A DNA stretch of 32,175 nt, taken from positions 1 to 32,175 of the forward strand of contig JABWBC010000029.1 in the NCBI GenBank assembly GCA_013360695.1. Direction: 5' to 3'. Position numbers and translations under genes: made by a program. Origin of the DNA: Phycisphaerales bacterium. Lineage in GTDB: Bacteria; Planctomycetota; Phycisphaerae; Phycisphaerales; UBA1924. Under the pieces are notes generated by a model. The model was not told the DNA's origin and searched no databases. It saw nothing but the letters and a program-made list of their open reading frames with translations. Position 1 is the first letter of the stretch. Every line of letters begins with the position of its first letter. Shown here one piece after another: positions 16,783 to 24,417 of this stretch.

Positions 16783-16913
16783 CCGCCTCAAAACCACACC
16801 TACCGGGAACCAATGCCGCACGGAATTCGAATCGTCCAGGTCTGAATTGCCGAACTACGGTATGTCTTGCTATCGTGTTGCTCGTCGCTCCCCGCGACAC
16901 GCCCGAGGTCATC

Positions 16914-17228
16914 GTGAGCCAGTCGCCCGACAACCTCTCCTCACGCTGGATGCGAAAGCTCCGCCTGCGCGCCTTGGCCTTCCTCGCCGGGCTGGGCTTG
17001 GCCGCCCTCGCCATGATCTCGCTCACCTCGATCCCAGCGTGGCCCATCGTCGGCGTGGCCGTCGCCTGCGCCGCCGTCGCCCTCAACTCCCTCGCCTCCC
17101 GCCTCGATCAACCCACCTGCTACTCCTGCGGCGTCGACATCTCCAAAGAACCGATCGGCGTCCACGGCCGCATCTGCAAGTCCTGCGGCGCCATCAACGA
17201 AGCCCGCGATCGCGGGACGACGGCCTGA
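16914..17228 (+). CDS. Small membrane protein with C-terminal zinc ribbon
   Basis: Unrecognised protein of 104 residues. Two predicted membrane helices (about 18-38 and 42-62) are followed by a cytoplasmic ribbon with C69-x2-C72 and C88-x2-C91 (CYSCGVD and CKSCGA), likely to bind zinc. GTG 16914 with GAGG five bases before it is preferred; an earlier in-frame GTG at 16875 has no ribosome site. It is divergent from the GT4 gene and convergent with the next small gene. It shares a plan of membrane helices plus double CxxC with the protein at 26224-26814 but has no clear sequence relation to it. Function unknown. Confidence 0.7.
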   Translation: MSQSPDNLSSRWMRKLRLRALAFLAGLGLAALAMISLTSIPAWPIVGVAVACAAVALNSLASRLDQPTCYSCGVDISKEPIGVHGRICKSCGAINEARDRGTTA

Positions 17229-17275
17229 CACGGCGGGGTGCGGCACCGGAAGCCGTGGGTCCGTCGACGGAATTC

Positions 17276-17641
17276 TCAGCAGTTAATCCCCACGTAGACC
17301 TGTCGAAGAAGCTCCGCCATCAACGCGCCCGTGACGTTGGCCAAGATCAGCGGGCCATTCACTCGCTTGCGATCGATCGTCTCAAGTGTTCGCAGTGCCA
17401 ACCAGAGCGTGATCGTCGCAACGCCCGCGGCCCCGGCCGCCACGCCGAAAAACGTGTTGGCCAGCTTCGGCAGGTCGTTGGACTGAAATAGCCACGCGGG
17501 CGCCAACATGATCGAAGCCCACAGGCCCACCACGATCGGAAAGGACAAGGCCGCTCCGCTCGACCGTCGCGCCGGGGTCTCACCCGAGCCGTCGTGCGGT
17601 GCGTTCAACGATTCACCAAGAGGTTCCGATTCGCTTGGCAT
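17276..17641 (-). CDS. Hypothetical small membrane protein
   Basis: Unrecognised protein of 121 residues from ATG 17641. A longer in-frame version (from 17713) adds 24 residues without membrane or domain character. After a polar N-terminal ~30 residues come hydrophobic segments (SFPIVVGLWASIMLAPAWLF, then TFFGVAAGAAGVATITLWLAL) and a third weaker one (ILANVTGALMAELL) near the end, ending GINC. Convergent with the zinc-ribbon membrane protein, divergent from the secreted protein at 17751. The ribosome site is G-rich rather than standard. Coding is supported by composition and length only. Confidence 0.55.
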   Translation of the reverse strand: MPSESEPLGESLNAPHDGSGETPARRSSGAALSFPIVVGLWASIMLAPAWLFQSNDLPKLANTFFGVAAGAAGVATITLWLALRTLETIDRKRVNGPLILANVTGALMAELLRQVYVGINC

Positions 17642-17750
17642 GATCGGCCCCCGCGAACTGAGTCTGATGGTATGGCGCCGCTGTCCAATCCAATCGCACT
17701 GTTTCGTGCTCATTGCAACGCAACGTCAACTTCCGAGCTAGATTGTTGCC

Positions 17751-19460
17751 ATGCCCGACAGATCAACTCGTTTGAATCCGATTAGCCCAGCCTCTTTCCT
17801 CGTTTCGAAGACTCTTCACCAGCCTTCGAACCTCTTCCTCCTCGCCGCCATCTCGCTCTGTTCCGCCTCGGCTCTCGCCCAGCCCGCCACTCCTGCCAAA
17901 CCCAAGGCCGGCATCATCACCAGTCACTCCGAAGGCCTTCACGGCTACATCGGCTTCTCGACCGAAGAGCCGCCCGATCGCGCGATGTACAGCGCCGGCG
18001 TGGGGTTCTACACCGCCGTCTGGCCGCTCGTCGATCGCCCGCTCGCCAACTTCCAGATCGGCCTGGCCAGCACATGGATCCTCCCCAACAACTCGGACGA
18101 TCGCGACACGCCGCTTGCGCCCGAGGGAACGCTCGCCCGCTCATGGCCCGAGCGCGGGCCCACGTGGGACAGCGTCTTCCAGACCGTCGAGGGCGGCGTT
18201 GGTTTCTGGGCCGGCAATCACTTCCGCTATCACTCCCCCAAGTTCAGCATGAACGCCACACCGCAGTGCTACGACTACGAGGTCGGCTCGCCCGGCTGGT
18301 CGTTCTTCCAGAGCAACGAAGCGCTCGCCGACGATCGCCTCGGCATCGCGCAGCTCAGCAATCGACTCCTCATCCCGCCCGACGGCCTGCCGTTCGAGGG
18401 CGAACCCTCCGGACAGTTCCTCGGCTATTCATGGCTCGCGCTCCCGTTCACCGATCCCATCGCGGGCGCGCCGCCCACGGGCGATCAGAGCTGGACCTGC
18501 TTCCTGAACGCCGCCAACTTCAAAGGCCCCATCGCCTTCTACATCCCCGAAACCTGGAGCAAGATCGGCAAGCTCTTCAACTACCCGTACATCTTCGGCC
18601 GCGGGCTTGACGCACGCCCCGCGACGGTCGGCGGCGGCGCGATCGAGATCAACACCGTGCCGCGCTTCGATTCGCTCGACGCGTCCGGCGTGGTCTATTC
18701 CAAGATCCCGAAGCTGCAGTTTCCCGTCGACGAACAGGGCCGGACTTTTCTCGTGCAGGACGTGACGTACTACTCCAAGGCCGCGCTGTGGGATTCGCTG
18801 AAGACCTGGCGTGACGGCGGCGATCCGAGTTCAGGCCGCTTCGACGCCAATGGCGCCTGGAAGCCAACGCTCACAACCCAAACCACCGAGTACGACCAGG
18901 AGGGCAAGAAGGTCGTCGGTGTGGAGCGCACGTTCGACACCAAGGTCTTTGAAGGGAACGTGTGGGGGTTGCAATGGTCGGGCGAGTCTCGCGCCCGCTT
19001 TGCAGTGTTCCCGCAGTACTACAAGCAAGCGGGCGAAGAGCGTGTCGCCGTCGCGCCCGCCGACGTCCCGCGCGAGACCAAGCTGATCGCCAAGGAGTTC
19101 GCCAACGCCGCCGTCGGCCCCGCGTACACCTCGCCCACCACCGGCGCGTGGGCCACGCCCGGCCCGACCAAGGGCCCATTCAAAGCCAAGCTCCGCGACG
19201 GCTCGATCGTGACCTACTCGTGGTACCGCTTCGTGGACCAGCCCTCGCTCCAGCAGTACCACTGGAGCGACGAAAAGAAGGCGCGCGTCCAGCAACTCGT
19301 TGAGAAGATGCACACGTCGTGGACGATCGATGCCGAGTACATGCCGCCGCCCACCCGCGGCGAACTCGTCCGTCTCGATCCCGGCCTGATCGTCACGCCG
19401 CCCAAGGGCCTCGAGTCCGGCTATGTCCCCATCGTCACGCGCCAGGAATGCAAGCAGTGA
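17751..19460 (+). CDS. Large secreted protein of unknown function
   Basis: Protein of 569 residues that I do not recognise. A signal peptide is present but set back: about 26 polar residues, then NLFLLAAISLCSASALAQPA, cut probably after ALAQ. The mature part is rich in Trp, Tyr, Phe, Gly and Pro (for example VGFYTAVWPLVDRP, GNHFRYHSPKFSMNATP, TWRDGGDPSSGRFDANGAW), as in beta-sheet extracellular proteins; no catalytic motif or anchor is visible. Cysteines are few (about four in the mature part). The C-terminus ends TRQECKQ without a sorting signal. Codon use matches neighbouring native genes, so it is probably resident. It stands alone on its strand. Clear coding, function unknown. Confidence 0.8.
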   Translation: MPDRSTRLNPISPASFLVSKTLHQPSNLFLLAAISLCSASALAQPATPAKPKAGIITSHSEGLHGYIGFSTEEPPDRAMYSAGVGFYTAVWPLVDRPLANFQIGLASTWILPNNSDDRDTPLAPEGTLARSWPERGPTWDSVFQTVEGGVGFWAGNHFRYHSPKFSMNATPQCYDYEVGSPGWSFFQSNEALADDRLGIAQLSNRLLIPPDGLPFEGEPSGQFLGYSWLALPFTDPIAGAPPTGDQSWTCFLNAANFKGPIAFYIPETWSKIGKLFNYPYIFGRGLDARPATVGGGAIEINTVPRFDSLDASGVVYSKIPKLQFPVDEQGRTFLVQDVTYYSKAALWDSLKTWRDGGDPSSGRFDANGAWKPTLTTQTTEYDQEGKKVVGVERTFDTKVFEGNVWGLQWSGESRARFAVFPQYYKQAGEERVAVAPADVPRETKLIAKEFANAAVGPAYTSPTTGAWATPGPTKGPFKAKLRDGSIVTYSWYRFVDQPSLQQYHWSDEKKARVQQLVEKMHTSWTIDAEYMPPPTRGELVRLDPGLIVTPPKGLESGYVPIVTRQECKQ

Positions 19461-19551
19461 GAGGCGTGATCTGAATCCCGCGCCTTTGCACGCCGGACGT
19501 GACGAGGCAGCGAGGAAGGTCCGGGTTGATGAGCCACTCTCGACCGCCTTC

Positions 19552-19585
19552 GCCGCCCCCTCTTGGCGGGGGGGCCGGGGGCGGC
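19552..19585. repeat. Very GC-rich inverted repeat at the edge of the low-GC gene
   Basis: GCCGCCCCC (19552-19560) pairs with GGGGGCGGC (19577-19585), and the loop is itself G-rich. It lies between the ends of the two convergent genes, 14 bases from the nuclease gene's stop codon. There is no T-run, so a terminator role is uncertain; it marks one boundary of the composition shift. Confidence 0.5.
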
Positions 19586-19598
19586 CGCCCCGGCATGA

Positions 19599-21332
19599 TC
19601 AGTTTGCCTCGCTGTTCGTTCGGCGAAATACGGCAAGCCCCTCGAGCATGCGAGTCACCGATATGCACAATTGGACGCCAGCCTGCTGGCCCGAGTCGCA
19701 CTTATCGACATCCTGACCATTGAACTGCAAACTGCGAACTTGCTCCTCAATGAACTCGTCTTCAATGCAGATGGCAATGGTGTCATCTTTTTGAAGCGGT
19801 TCGGTCAAAAGAATGCCCACTGCACCAGGCTTTGGGTACGCCTTCTCGATAGTGCCAAGCTTTTGATAGCAAAGTGGAATTGCTGGTACCTCACCGTCCT
19901 GATAGAGCAGACTCTTGATGCACTCAGCGGGCCAGCCGTTCCGAATCATTCCGCGGACGAGCTTGTAGAGCGTGAGCGTCGAAACAAGCGTCTGTTCATT
20001 GATCAAAGCGTCATTGATCTGCTGTTGAGTGAAGCATTCGCCGTTACTTCGGTCATGTGGTGGAAGATGGCGTTGGTGATTCACAACGGTCAAGGCGCGG
20101 ACGTCCGTTCCTTTCCACTGCTTCAGCCTGCGCGGGACGTACTTTGAAACCTGTTGAGTATCGCTCTCAGTTGGGTTTCCGGACAGGCCCTTCACCTCAA
20201 CGAGGATAACAGGAGATCGATCATGAATTTGAAGGTCCTCTTGGGGCAACGATTGACCGCCTTTGGACTCCTCGGGAGGGATGCGAACGTCCGAAAAGCC
20301 GATGCGTTCGAGCGTAGTTCTCACCGCGTCTCTGAGTTCATCGCCCGTCGAGGTGAGAAGCGCATGGAGAAAACCGTCTGCGCTTCGTGCCGCTGCAACG
20401 CGAGCGTCAAACTCCACTAGGCGAGATCTGTGCGCATCCTCTGCTTTCGCACGCTCCTCCTGGATTGATAGAACTTCCGAAAGCTCGTATCGAGGCGTAT
20501 GGGTCCAAGTGTTGCGCAAGAGCGATGGAAAGAGGGCAGGTGACACAGCGGGAAGTGTCTGCGACAAGAGCACGGACAATGTACCTGGCACGTCGCTGCA
20601 ACGCGGCAGAAGTACTACATGCCCATCGCCAACGGCGAGTACGGCGCTGACAACATCGCCATGCCTGTTGAAAGCGAGTGGCGTGTAGGTGACGTCTGGA
20701 TGGAGATTCCGCAGATCAATGGCGCAGCCGAAGCCGCTCTCTCTGAGACATTGACGGGCGAAATTGTGCCATTCAGTATGACCGTCGGTGGCAGTCACCC
20801 CCGATCCGGAGACGTGGATTGGCGCTATGCCGCCAATAAAATCTGATGAGTTGAAGATGGACCAAATACTACAATCGAACGTATTGTAAAAGCCACGATC
20901 GCCCGGGCTCGGTTTATAGTCACAAACAGCATAGCTGACGACGCGAGGTGATTCTAGAAAGACAATAAGACAGCCGCCACGCTGGACTAGCGCTTTGGTT
21001 TGAGAGTTAATCGAACATGCCGCGAGCGGTCGCGAATCGAGTAGTCCCCATCCCATGTGCTGCCAATAGTCCTCAATGCCTTCAGACACCGCCTTTCGAT
21101 GATGTCCCAAATACTCGGGGCCTCGCGTTGCCTGATCGACGCACACGATGTCGTAGTCGGATAGCTGTGGCATTCTCCAAGAATGGGGCACCCAATGCCA
21201 TGAGTCCTCTTGGTGGACTCGGAATTCACTGCCTAGATTCCCGGTTGAAACGCCAAAGCCCAGTGATTTGAGTACGCCTGGACAGGCATGGTCTAGATCA
21301 ACCAACAGCACGTTCGGTCGTGACACAGACAT
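19599..21332 (-). CDS. Multidomain PD-(D/E)XK nuclease-like protein with elongation-factor-type C-terminal barrel
   Basis: Protein of 577 residues that I do not recognise as a known family. N-terminal ~1-280: NVLLVDLDHACPG, DYDIVCVDQATRG and LVQRGGCLIVFLES fit an alpha/beta flavodoxin- or class-I-amidotransferase-like fold, without a clear Cys-His-Glu triad. About 284-316 is a charged helical linker. About 325-425 is a PD-(D/E)XK core: helix ELRDAVRTTLERIGF, D366 (EDLQIH), E379-x-K381 (ILVEVKG), then a helix with Q393/Q394 (TQQVSKYV). About 450-480 is a helical segment (LYKLVRGMIRNGWP). About 490-557 resembles domain 2 of EF-Tu-like factors or the U32 peptidase tail (LTEPLQKDDTIAI...VRSLQFNGQDVDKC...AGVQL). 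GC is visibly lower (about 53%) than in the flanks, suggesting transfer. The function, perhaps defence, is inference. Confidence 0.8.
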   Translation of the reverse strand: MSVSRPNVLLVDLDHACPGVLKSLGFGVSTGNLGSEFRVHQEDSWHWVPHSWRMPQLSDYDIVCVDQATRGPEYLGHHRKAVSEGIEDYWQHMGWGLLDSRPLAACSINSQTKALVQRGGCLIVFLESPRVVSYAVCDYKPSPGDRGFYNTFDCSIWSIFNSSDFIGGIAPIHVSGSGVTATDGHTEWHNFARQCLRESGFGCAIDLRNLHPDVTYTPLAFNRHGDVVSAVLAVGDGHVVLLPRCSDVPGTLSVLLSQTLPAVSPALFPSLLRNTWTHTPRYELSEVLSIQEERAKAEDAHRSRLVEFDARVAAARSADGFLHALLTSTGDELRDAVRTTLERIGFSDVRIPPEESKGGQSLPQEDLQIHDRSPVILVEVKGLSGNPTESDTQQVSKYVPRRLKQWKGTDVRALTVVNHQRHLPPHDRSNGECFTQQQINDALINEQTLVSTLTLYKLVRGMIRNGWPAECIKSLLYQDGEVPAIPLCYQKLGTIEKAYPKPGAVGILLTEPLQKDDTIAICIEDEFIEEQVRSLQFNGQDVDKCDSGQQAGVQLCISVTRMLEGLAVFRRTNSEAN

Positions 21333-21395
21333 AGCAACTTTATCCCTTTGCCACCGCTGGGCCGGTGGACACTCGTATCGTGGACTGGGTTTCCA

Positions 21396-21423
21396 AGTGT
21401 ATTCCGCTGACGTTTCGGCGCAA
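21396..21423 (-). promoter_or_regulatory. Possible promoter of the nuclease-like gene
   Basis: Minus strand: TTGCGC (21418-21423), 16 bases, TACACT (21396-21401). It would start transcription near 21389, giving a leader of about 57 bases before ATG 21332. The -10 is good, the -35 moderate. Confidence 0.35.
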
Positions 21424-21457
21424 GTTGCGAATACTCATCCATTCCACGACTTGTTCC

Positions 21458-21835
21458 CTACACCCTCCCCCCAGTCTCCAGCCTCAGCAGCACCTCGTCC
21501 AGCCGTGCATCCAGCGACCCACGCGGCATCACCTCGTCCGCGCCCGCGTCGCGTGCTCGCTGGAACAACTCCTTCAGCACGTGCGGCCCGAAGCACACCA
21601 CGCGCACGCCGCGCCAGCGCTCCTCGCTCCTCACCCGCGCGATCATCGCCAGCGCCTCGTCCGCCTTGTCGAGGTCCAGCAACAGAGCCCGCGCCGGATT
21701 CTCCGCCGTCGATTCGCCGAGGCGAGCCTCGAGCATCTCCAGCGTGCGCACGGGGCGGCACGGGATGGACAGCGCGTCCGCCGTCCCCTTGATTTTCGAC
21801 GCCCACAACAGGTCCGCGGCCAAGTAGAGAATCAT
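21458..21835 (-). CDS. Degenerate response-regulator receiver-like protein
   Basis: Stand-alone protein of 125 residues from ATG 21835, with the alternating beta/alpha pattern of a CheY-like receiver: MILYLAADLLWASKI, then ARALLLDLDKADEAL with an Asp at the usual phospho-acceptor place (about 54-56), GVRVVCFGPHV, and AGADEVMPRGSLDARL. The N-terminal acidic pair that binds magnesium is absent (LAADLL), and the conserved Lys-Pro near the end is replaced by MPRGS, so phosphorylation is doubtful. No output domain. A longer in-frame version upstream is arginine-rich shadow. It follows the nuclease-like gene's promoter region but has native GC. A signalling role by protein binding is inference. Confidence 0.6.
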   Translation of the reverse strand: MILYLAADLLWASKIKGTADALSIPCRPVRTLEMLEARLGESTAENPARALLLDLDKADEALAMIARVRSEERWRGVRVVCFGPHVLKELFQRARDAGADEVMPRGSLDARLDEVLLRLETGGRV

Positions 21836-22226
21836 GCCGGGATTCTTCGCCACACCGATCAACGGCGACGGTCGAAGCTTGCGCCCGCGCCCGCCGCTCT
21901 CTCGACGATCACCCGCCTCACACGTCCCCGTCCCTCTCGGGCCCTGCCTCGTGTCCGCCTGCCCCCCTTCGCTCCGCTCGAGCGGATTTGGCACCCCGCA
22001 GCGGCTCGCGTTCGTCTGTATCCATGCGTGCTTGCGGCGCTGCGTTTCACTCCGCTCTTCCGTAAGAATCCTCAGGAACAAAGTGCGAACAGCCTCCCCA
22101 AAACACCCCGCATTTGCTTGGATTTCGCACCCGCGCGCGTAGGATCAATCCCGGGCCCGTTCGCAGCGCCCGGAGCGTGTTTTTCCGTTCGATCCGTTTG
22201 TCTCACACTCTTCAGGGAAGGCAACC
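21836..22226. other. 391-bp spacer upstream of glutamate dehydrogenase
   Basis: No gene seen. The right part holds the putative dehydrogenase promoter (22118-22145) and an ~80-base leader. The left part (about 21840-22090) is Ser/Arg/Pro-rich in every open frame and gives no sign of coding. Confidence 0.5.
22118..22145 (+). promoter_or_regulatory. Sigma-70-like promoter of glutamate dehydrogenase
   Basis: TTGGAT (22118-22123), 16-base spacer, TAGGAT (22140-22145). The expected start is near 22152, leaving a leader of about 75 bases before ATG 22227. Confidence 0.5.
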
Positions 22227-23573
22227 ATGAGCACCATCGCCGCACCCGCCCCCAAGGTCAAGAACGCCCAGCCCAAGGACTACAACAGCCCGCTCTTCGC
22301 CGAGCTTGGGCTCCCCTCGGATCCCAACAACTTGTATCGCCAGACCGTCGGCTGCATGCTCTACGGCGCCGAGGTCATGGGCCTTCCGAACTATCTCCAG
22401 CAGATTCTGGCCCAGCCCAAGAACGAGATCATGGTCCACTTCCCCGTGAAGATGGACGACGGACGCTTCCAGCTCTTCAAGGGCTATCGCGTTCAGCACA
22501 ACAACGCCCTCGGCCCGTACAAGGGCGGTCTCCGCTTCCACCACGACGTCCACCTCGATGACGTCAAGTCCCTCGCCTTCCTCATGACCATGAAGTGCTC
22601 GCTCGTCGGCGTGCCCTACGGCGGCGGCAAGGGCGGCATCAAGGTCGACCCGCGCAAGCACTCCAAGGGCGAGATGGAGCGCATCGTCCGCCGCTTCACC
22701 TCCGCGATCGCCCACAACGTCGGCCCTGAGTACGACATCCCCGCCCCCGACGTCGGCTCCAACTCCCAGCACATGGCCTGGATCGCCGATACCTACACCT
22801 TCCTCTCCGAGATCGGCGGCTCCAATCCCACCGCCGTCGTCACCGGCAAGCCCGTTGAATACGGCGGCTCGCTCGGGCGTGAAAAGGCCACCGGCCAGGG
22901 CGTCGTCGACACCCTCGTCGAGATGCTCCCCGAGCTCAACCTCCGCCCTGATCAGTGCACCTTCAGCGTGCTCGGCTACGGCAACGTGGGCTCCTGGTCC
23001 GGCAAGATCTTCCAGGACAAGGGCGCCAAGATGATCGCCGTCGCCGATCACACCGGCTTCATCAAAAACGACAAGGGCATCGACGCCCACGACCTGGCGA
23101 AGTACGTCGACCAGCACGGCGGCGTGAAGGGCTACACGAAGGCCGGCGCGATCACCAAGGAAGAGTTCTACCGCACCAAGGTCGATGTGTTCATCCCCGC
23201 CGCCCTCGAGCAGATGGTTCAGGAGACCGAGGCCGCCTGGCTCGACTGCAAGGTCGTCGCCGAGGGTGCCAACGCCCCGACCACCCCGGCCGGCGAGCGC
23301 GTCCTGCAAGGCCGCGGCATCGAAGTCCTCCCGGCGATCCTTTGCAACGCCGGCGGCGTGACCGTCTCCTACTTCGAGTGGGTCCAGAACAAGACCTTCC
23401 AGTCCTGGGAGCTCGAAAAGGTCGACAGCCTCCTCAACAAGCACATGCTGGGCGCCGCCGCCCGCACCCGCGCCGCCCGCAAGAAGTACAACTGCGAGCT
23501 GCGCACCGCCGCCTACATCGCCGCCCTCGAGCGTCTGCAGAAGGCCTACGAGTTCCGCGGCATCTTCCCGTAA
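22227..23573 (+). CDS. gdhA: Glutamate dehydrogenase
   Basis: Interconverts glutamate and 2-oxoglutarate plus ammonia with NAD(P), linking nitrogen assimilation to the TCA cycle. The protein has 448 residues, in the range of hexameric enzymes. N-terminal domain: NALGPYKGGLRFH with substrate Lys99, TMKCSLVG with Lys123, PYGGGKGGI with catalytic Lys135, and PAPDVGS with Asp175. The nucleotide-binding domain has VLGYGNVGSW (GxGNVG, 250-255), followed by the conserved EGANAPTTPAGERVL and NAGGVTVSYFEWVQN blocks. The acidic or basic residue that would settle NAD versus NADP is not read with confidence. The ribosome site GGAAGG lies before ATG 22227. Own promoter upstream and strong terminator downstream indicate a single-gene unit. 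Confidence 0.96.
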   Translation: MSTIAAPAPKVKNAQPKDYNSPLFAELGLPSDPNNLYRQTVGCMLYGAEVMGLPNYLQQILAQPKNEIMVHFPVKMDDGRFQLFKGYRVQHNNALGPYKGGLRFHHDVHLDDVKSLAFLMTMKCSLVGVPYGGGKGGIKVDPRKHSKGEMERIVRRFTSAIAHNVGPEYDIPAPDVGSNSQHMAWIADTYTFLSEIGGSNPTAVVTGKPVEYGGSLGREKATGQGVVDTLVEMLPELNLRPDQCTFSVLGYGNVGSWSGKIFQDKGAKMIAVADHTGFIKNDKGIDAHDLAKYVDQHGGVKGYTKAGAITKEEFYRTKVDVFIPAALEQMVQETEAAWLDCKVVAEGANAPTTPAGERVLQGRGIEVLPAILCNAGGVTVSYFEWVQNKTFQSWELEKVDSLLNKHMLGAAARTRAARKKYNCELRTAAYIAALERLQKAYEFRGIFP

Positions 23574-23580
23574 GCGGATC

Positions 23581-23610
23581 GTGGCACCAACCCGCCTTCG
23601 GGTCCGTGCC
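23581..23610. repeat. Intergenic hairpin repeat, copy 1
   Basis: GGCACCA-ACCCG-CCTT-CGGGT-CCGTGCC: an inner 5-bp stem with CCTT loop inside an outer GGCAC/GTGCC pair. A second copy at 26178-26210 differs at two paired positions that change together. It sits between the dehydrogenase stop and its terminator. Confidence 0.6.
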
Positions 23611-23641
23611 CTGAACGCTCATCAGGAATGACCAAAGAATG

Positions 23642-23666
23642 CCGCCCGCGATCGCGGGCGGTTTTT
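23642..23666 (+). terminator. Intrinsic terminator of glutamate dehydrogenase
   Basis: CCGCCCGCG (23642-23650) pairs with CGCGGGCGG (23653-23661) and runs into TTTTT (23662-23666). Confidence 0.88.
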
Positions 23667-23715
23667 CTTGCGCGCGTCGGCAGACGATCGGATCACCTCC
23701 GGGCCTCGCGTCCAT

Positions 23716-23737
23716 TACACTGCCGCGCGGGGGACTT
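23716..23737 (+). promoter_or_regulatory. Possible -10 element before the DUF1801 gene
   Basis: TACACT (23716-23721) is followed after four bases by CGCGGGGGACTT (23726-23737), the same 12-mer that follows TATATT upstream of citrate synthase. It would give a leader of about 30 bases. No clear -35. Confidence 0.35.
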
Positions 23738-23758
23738 CGACCCGATGGAGGCCGCGTC

Positions 23759-24229
23759 ATGGCAAAGAAGAAGTCTGCGACCAAGCGGAGTGGTTCCGCC
23801 CGGCGGGCGGAGCCTCGCACCCCGCCATCGACGCCCCGCCGCGCCGGCTCACGATCCGCTCCAAAGACGCCACGCCCCGGCACGCCGATCGATGAGTATC
23901 TGAGGAAGTGCAAGCCGGATGAGCGCCGCGCGCTCGAGTCGCTCCGCCGCCAGATTCTCGCCGTCGCTCACGGGGCTGAGGAGCGGATCAGCTACCAGAT
24001 CGCCGCGTTTCGATACGCGGGACGGATGCTCGTCGGCATGGGGGCAAGCCCGGCGCACTGCACGTTCTACCTTATGAGCACGGGCGTGATGAAGTCCCTC
24101 GCCGCCGAGCTCGCGTCGTATCAGACCGGCAAGGGCTCGATCCGATTCCAGACCGATCGGCCACTCCCCGCCGCGTTGGTGCGAAAGCTCGTTCTCGCTC
24201 GCGTGCGGGAGAATGCGATCGGTGGCTGA
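23759..24229 (+). CDS. DUF1801 domain protein with basic N-terminal tail
   Basis: Cytoplasmic protein of 156 residues. About 43-150 is a DUF1801/YdhG-type domain (TPIDEYLRKCKPDERRALESLRRQI, EERISYQIAAFRYAGRMLVGMGA, CTFYLMS, KGSIRFQTDRPLPAALVRKLVLARV). Family members include the Bacillus iron chaperone Fra, but most are uncharacterised. The first ~40 residues are a Lys/Arg/Ser/Pro-rich tail (KKKSATKRSGSARRAEP) that may bind nucleic acid; such tails are uncommon in the family. ATG 23759 has GGAGG seven bases upstream. It lies before obg on the same strand with a 188-base gap. Function unknown. Confidence 0.82.
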   Translation: MAKKKSATKRSGSARRAEPRTPPSTPRRAGSRSAPKTPRPGTPIDEYLRKCKPDERRALESLRRQILAVAHGAEERISYQIAAFRYAGRMLVGMGASPAHCTFYLMSTGVMKSLAAELASYQTGKGSIRFQTDRPLPAALVRKLVLARVRENAIGG

Positions 24230-24417
24230 CTGTCGGCCACGAGCCGATGAGAACCACCGGCTCTCCGGCGGTCGTTCCGCATTCGGGGTTCATCCACCAC
24301 GGGCCAAGGCTCAGAGCCGCTCCAAAGGCAGCGGCCTCCCGAAAGCGGGCCGATCGTCCAATCGGAATCCGGAAACCCGTCAACTTGGCCATCGCTCCTC
24401 CCCTACCCTTCCTGTCC

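Noticed and set aside
17229..17275. CACGGC/GCCGTG inverted repeat between convergent small genes as terminator
   Set aside because: Stem is only six bases with a long loop and there is no T-run.
19671..20846. Plus-strand open frames opposite the nuclease-like gene
   Set aside because: Short, without ribosome sites, and none matches a family; the single minus-strand frame spans the region and has domain motifs.
22212..23444. Minus-strand open frame opposite glutamate dehydrogenase
   Set aside because: Repetitive Leu/Gly/Val/Asp shadow; the dehydrogenase on the plus strand is unmistakable.
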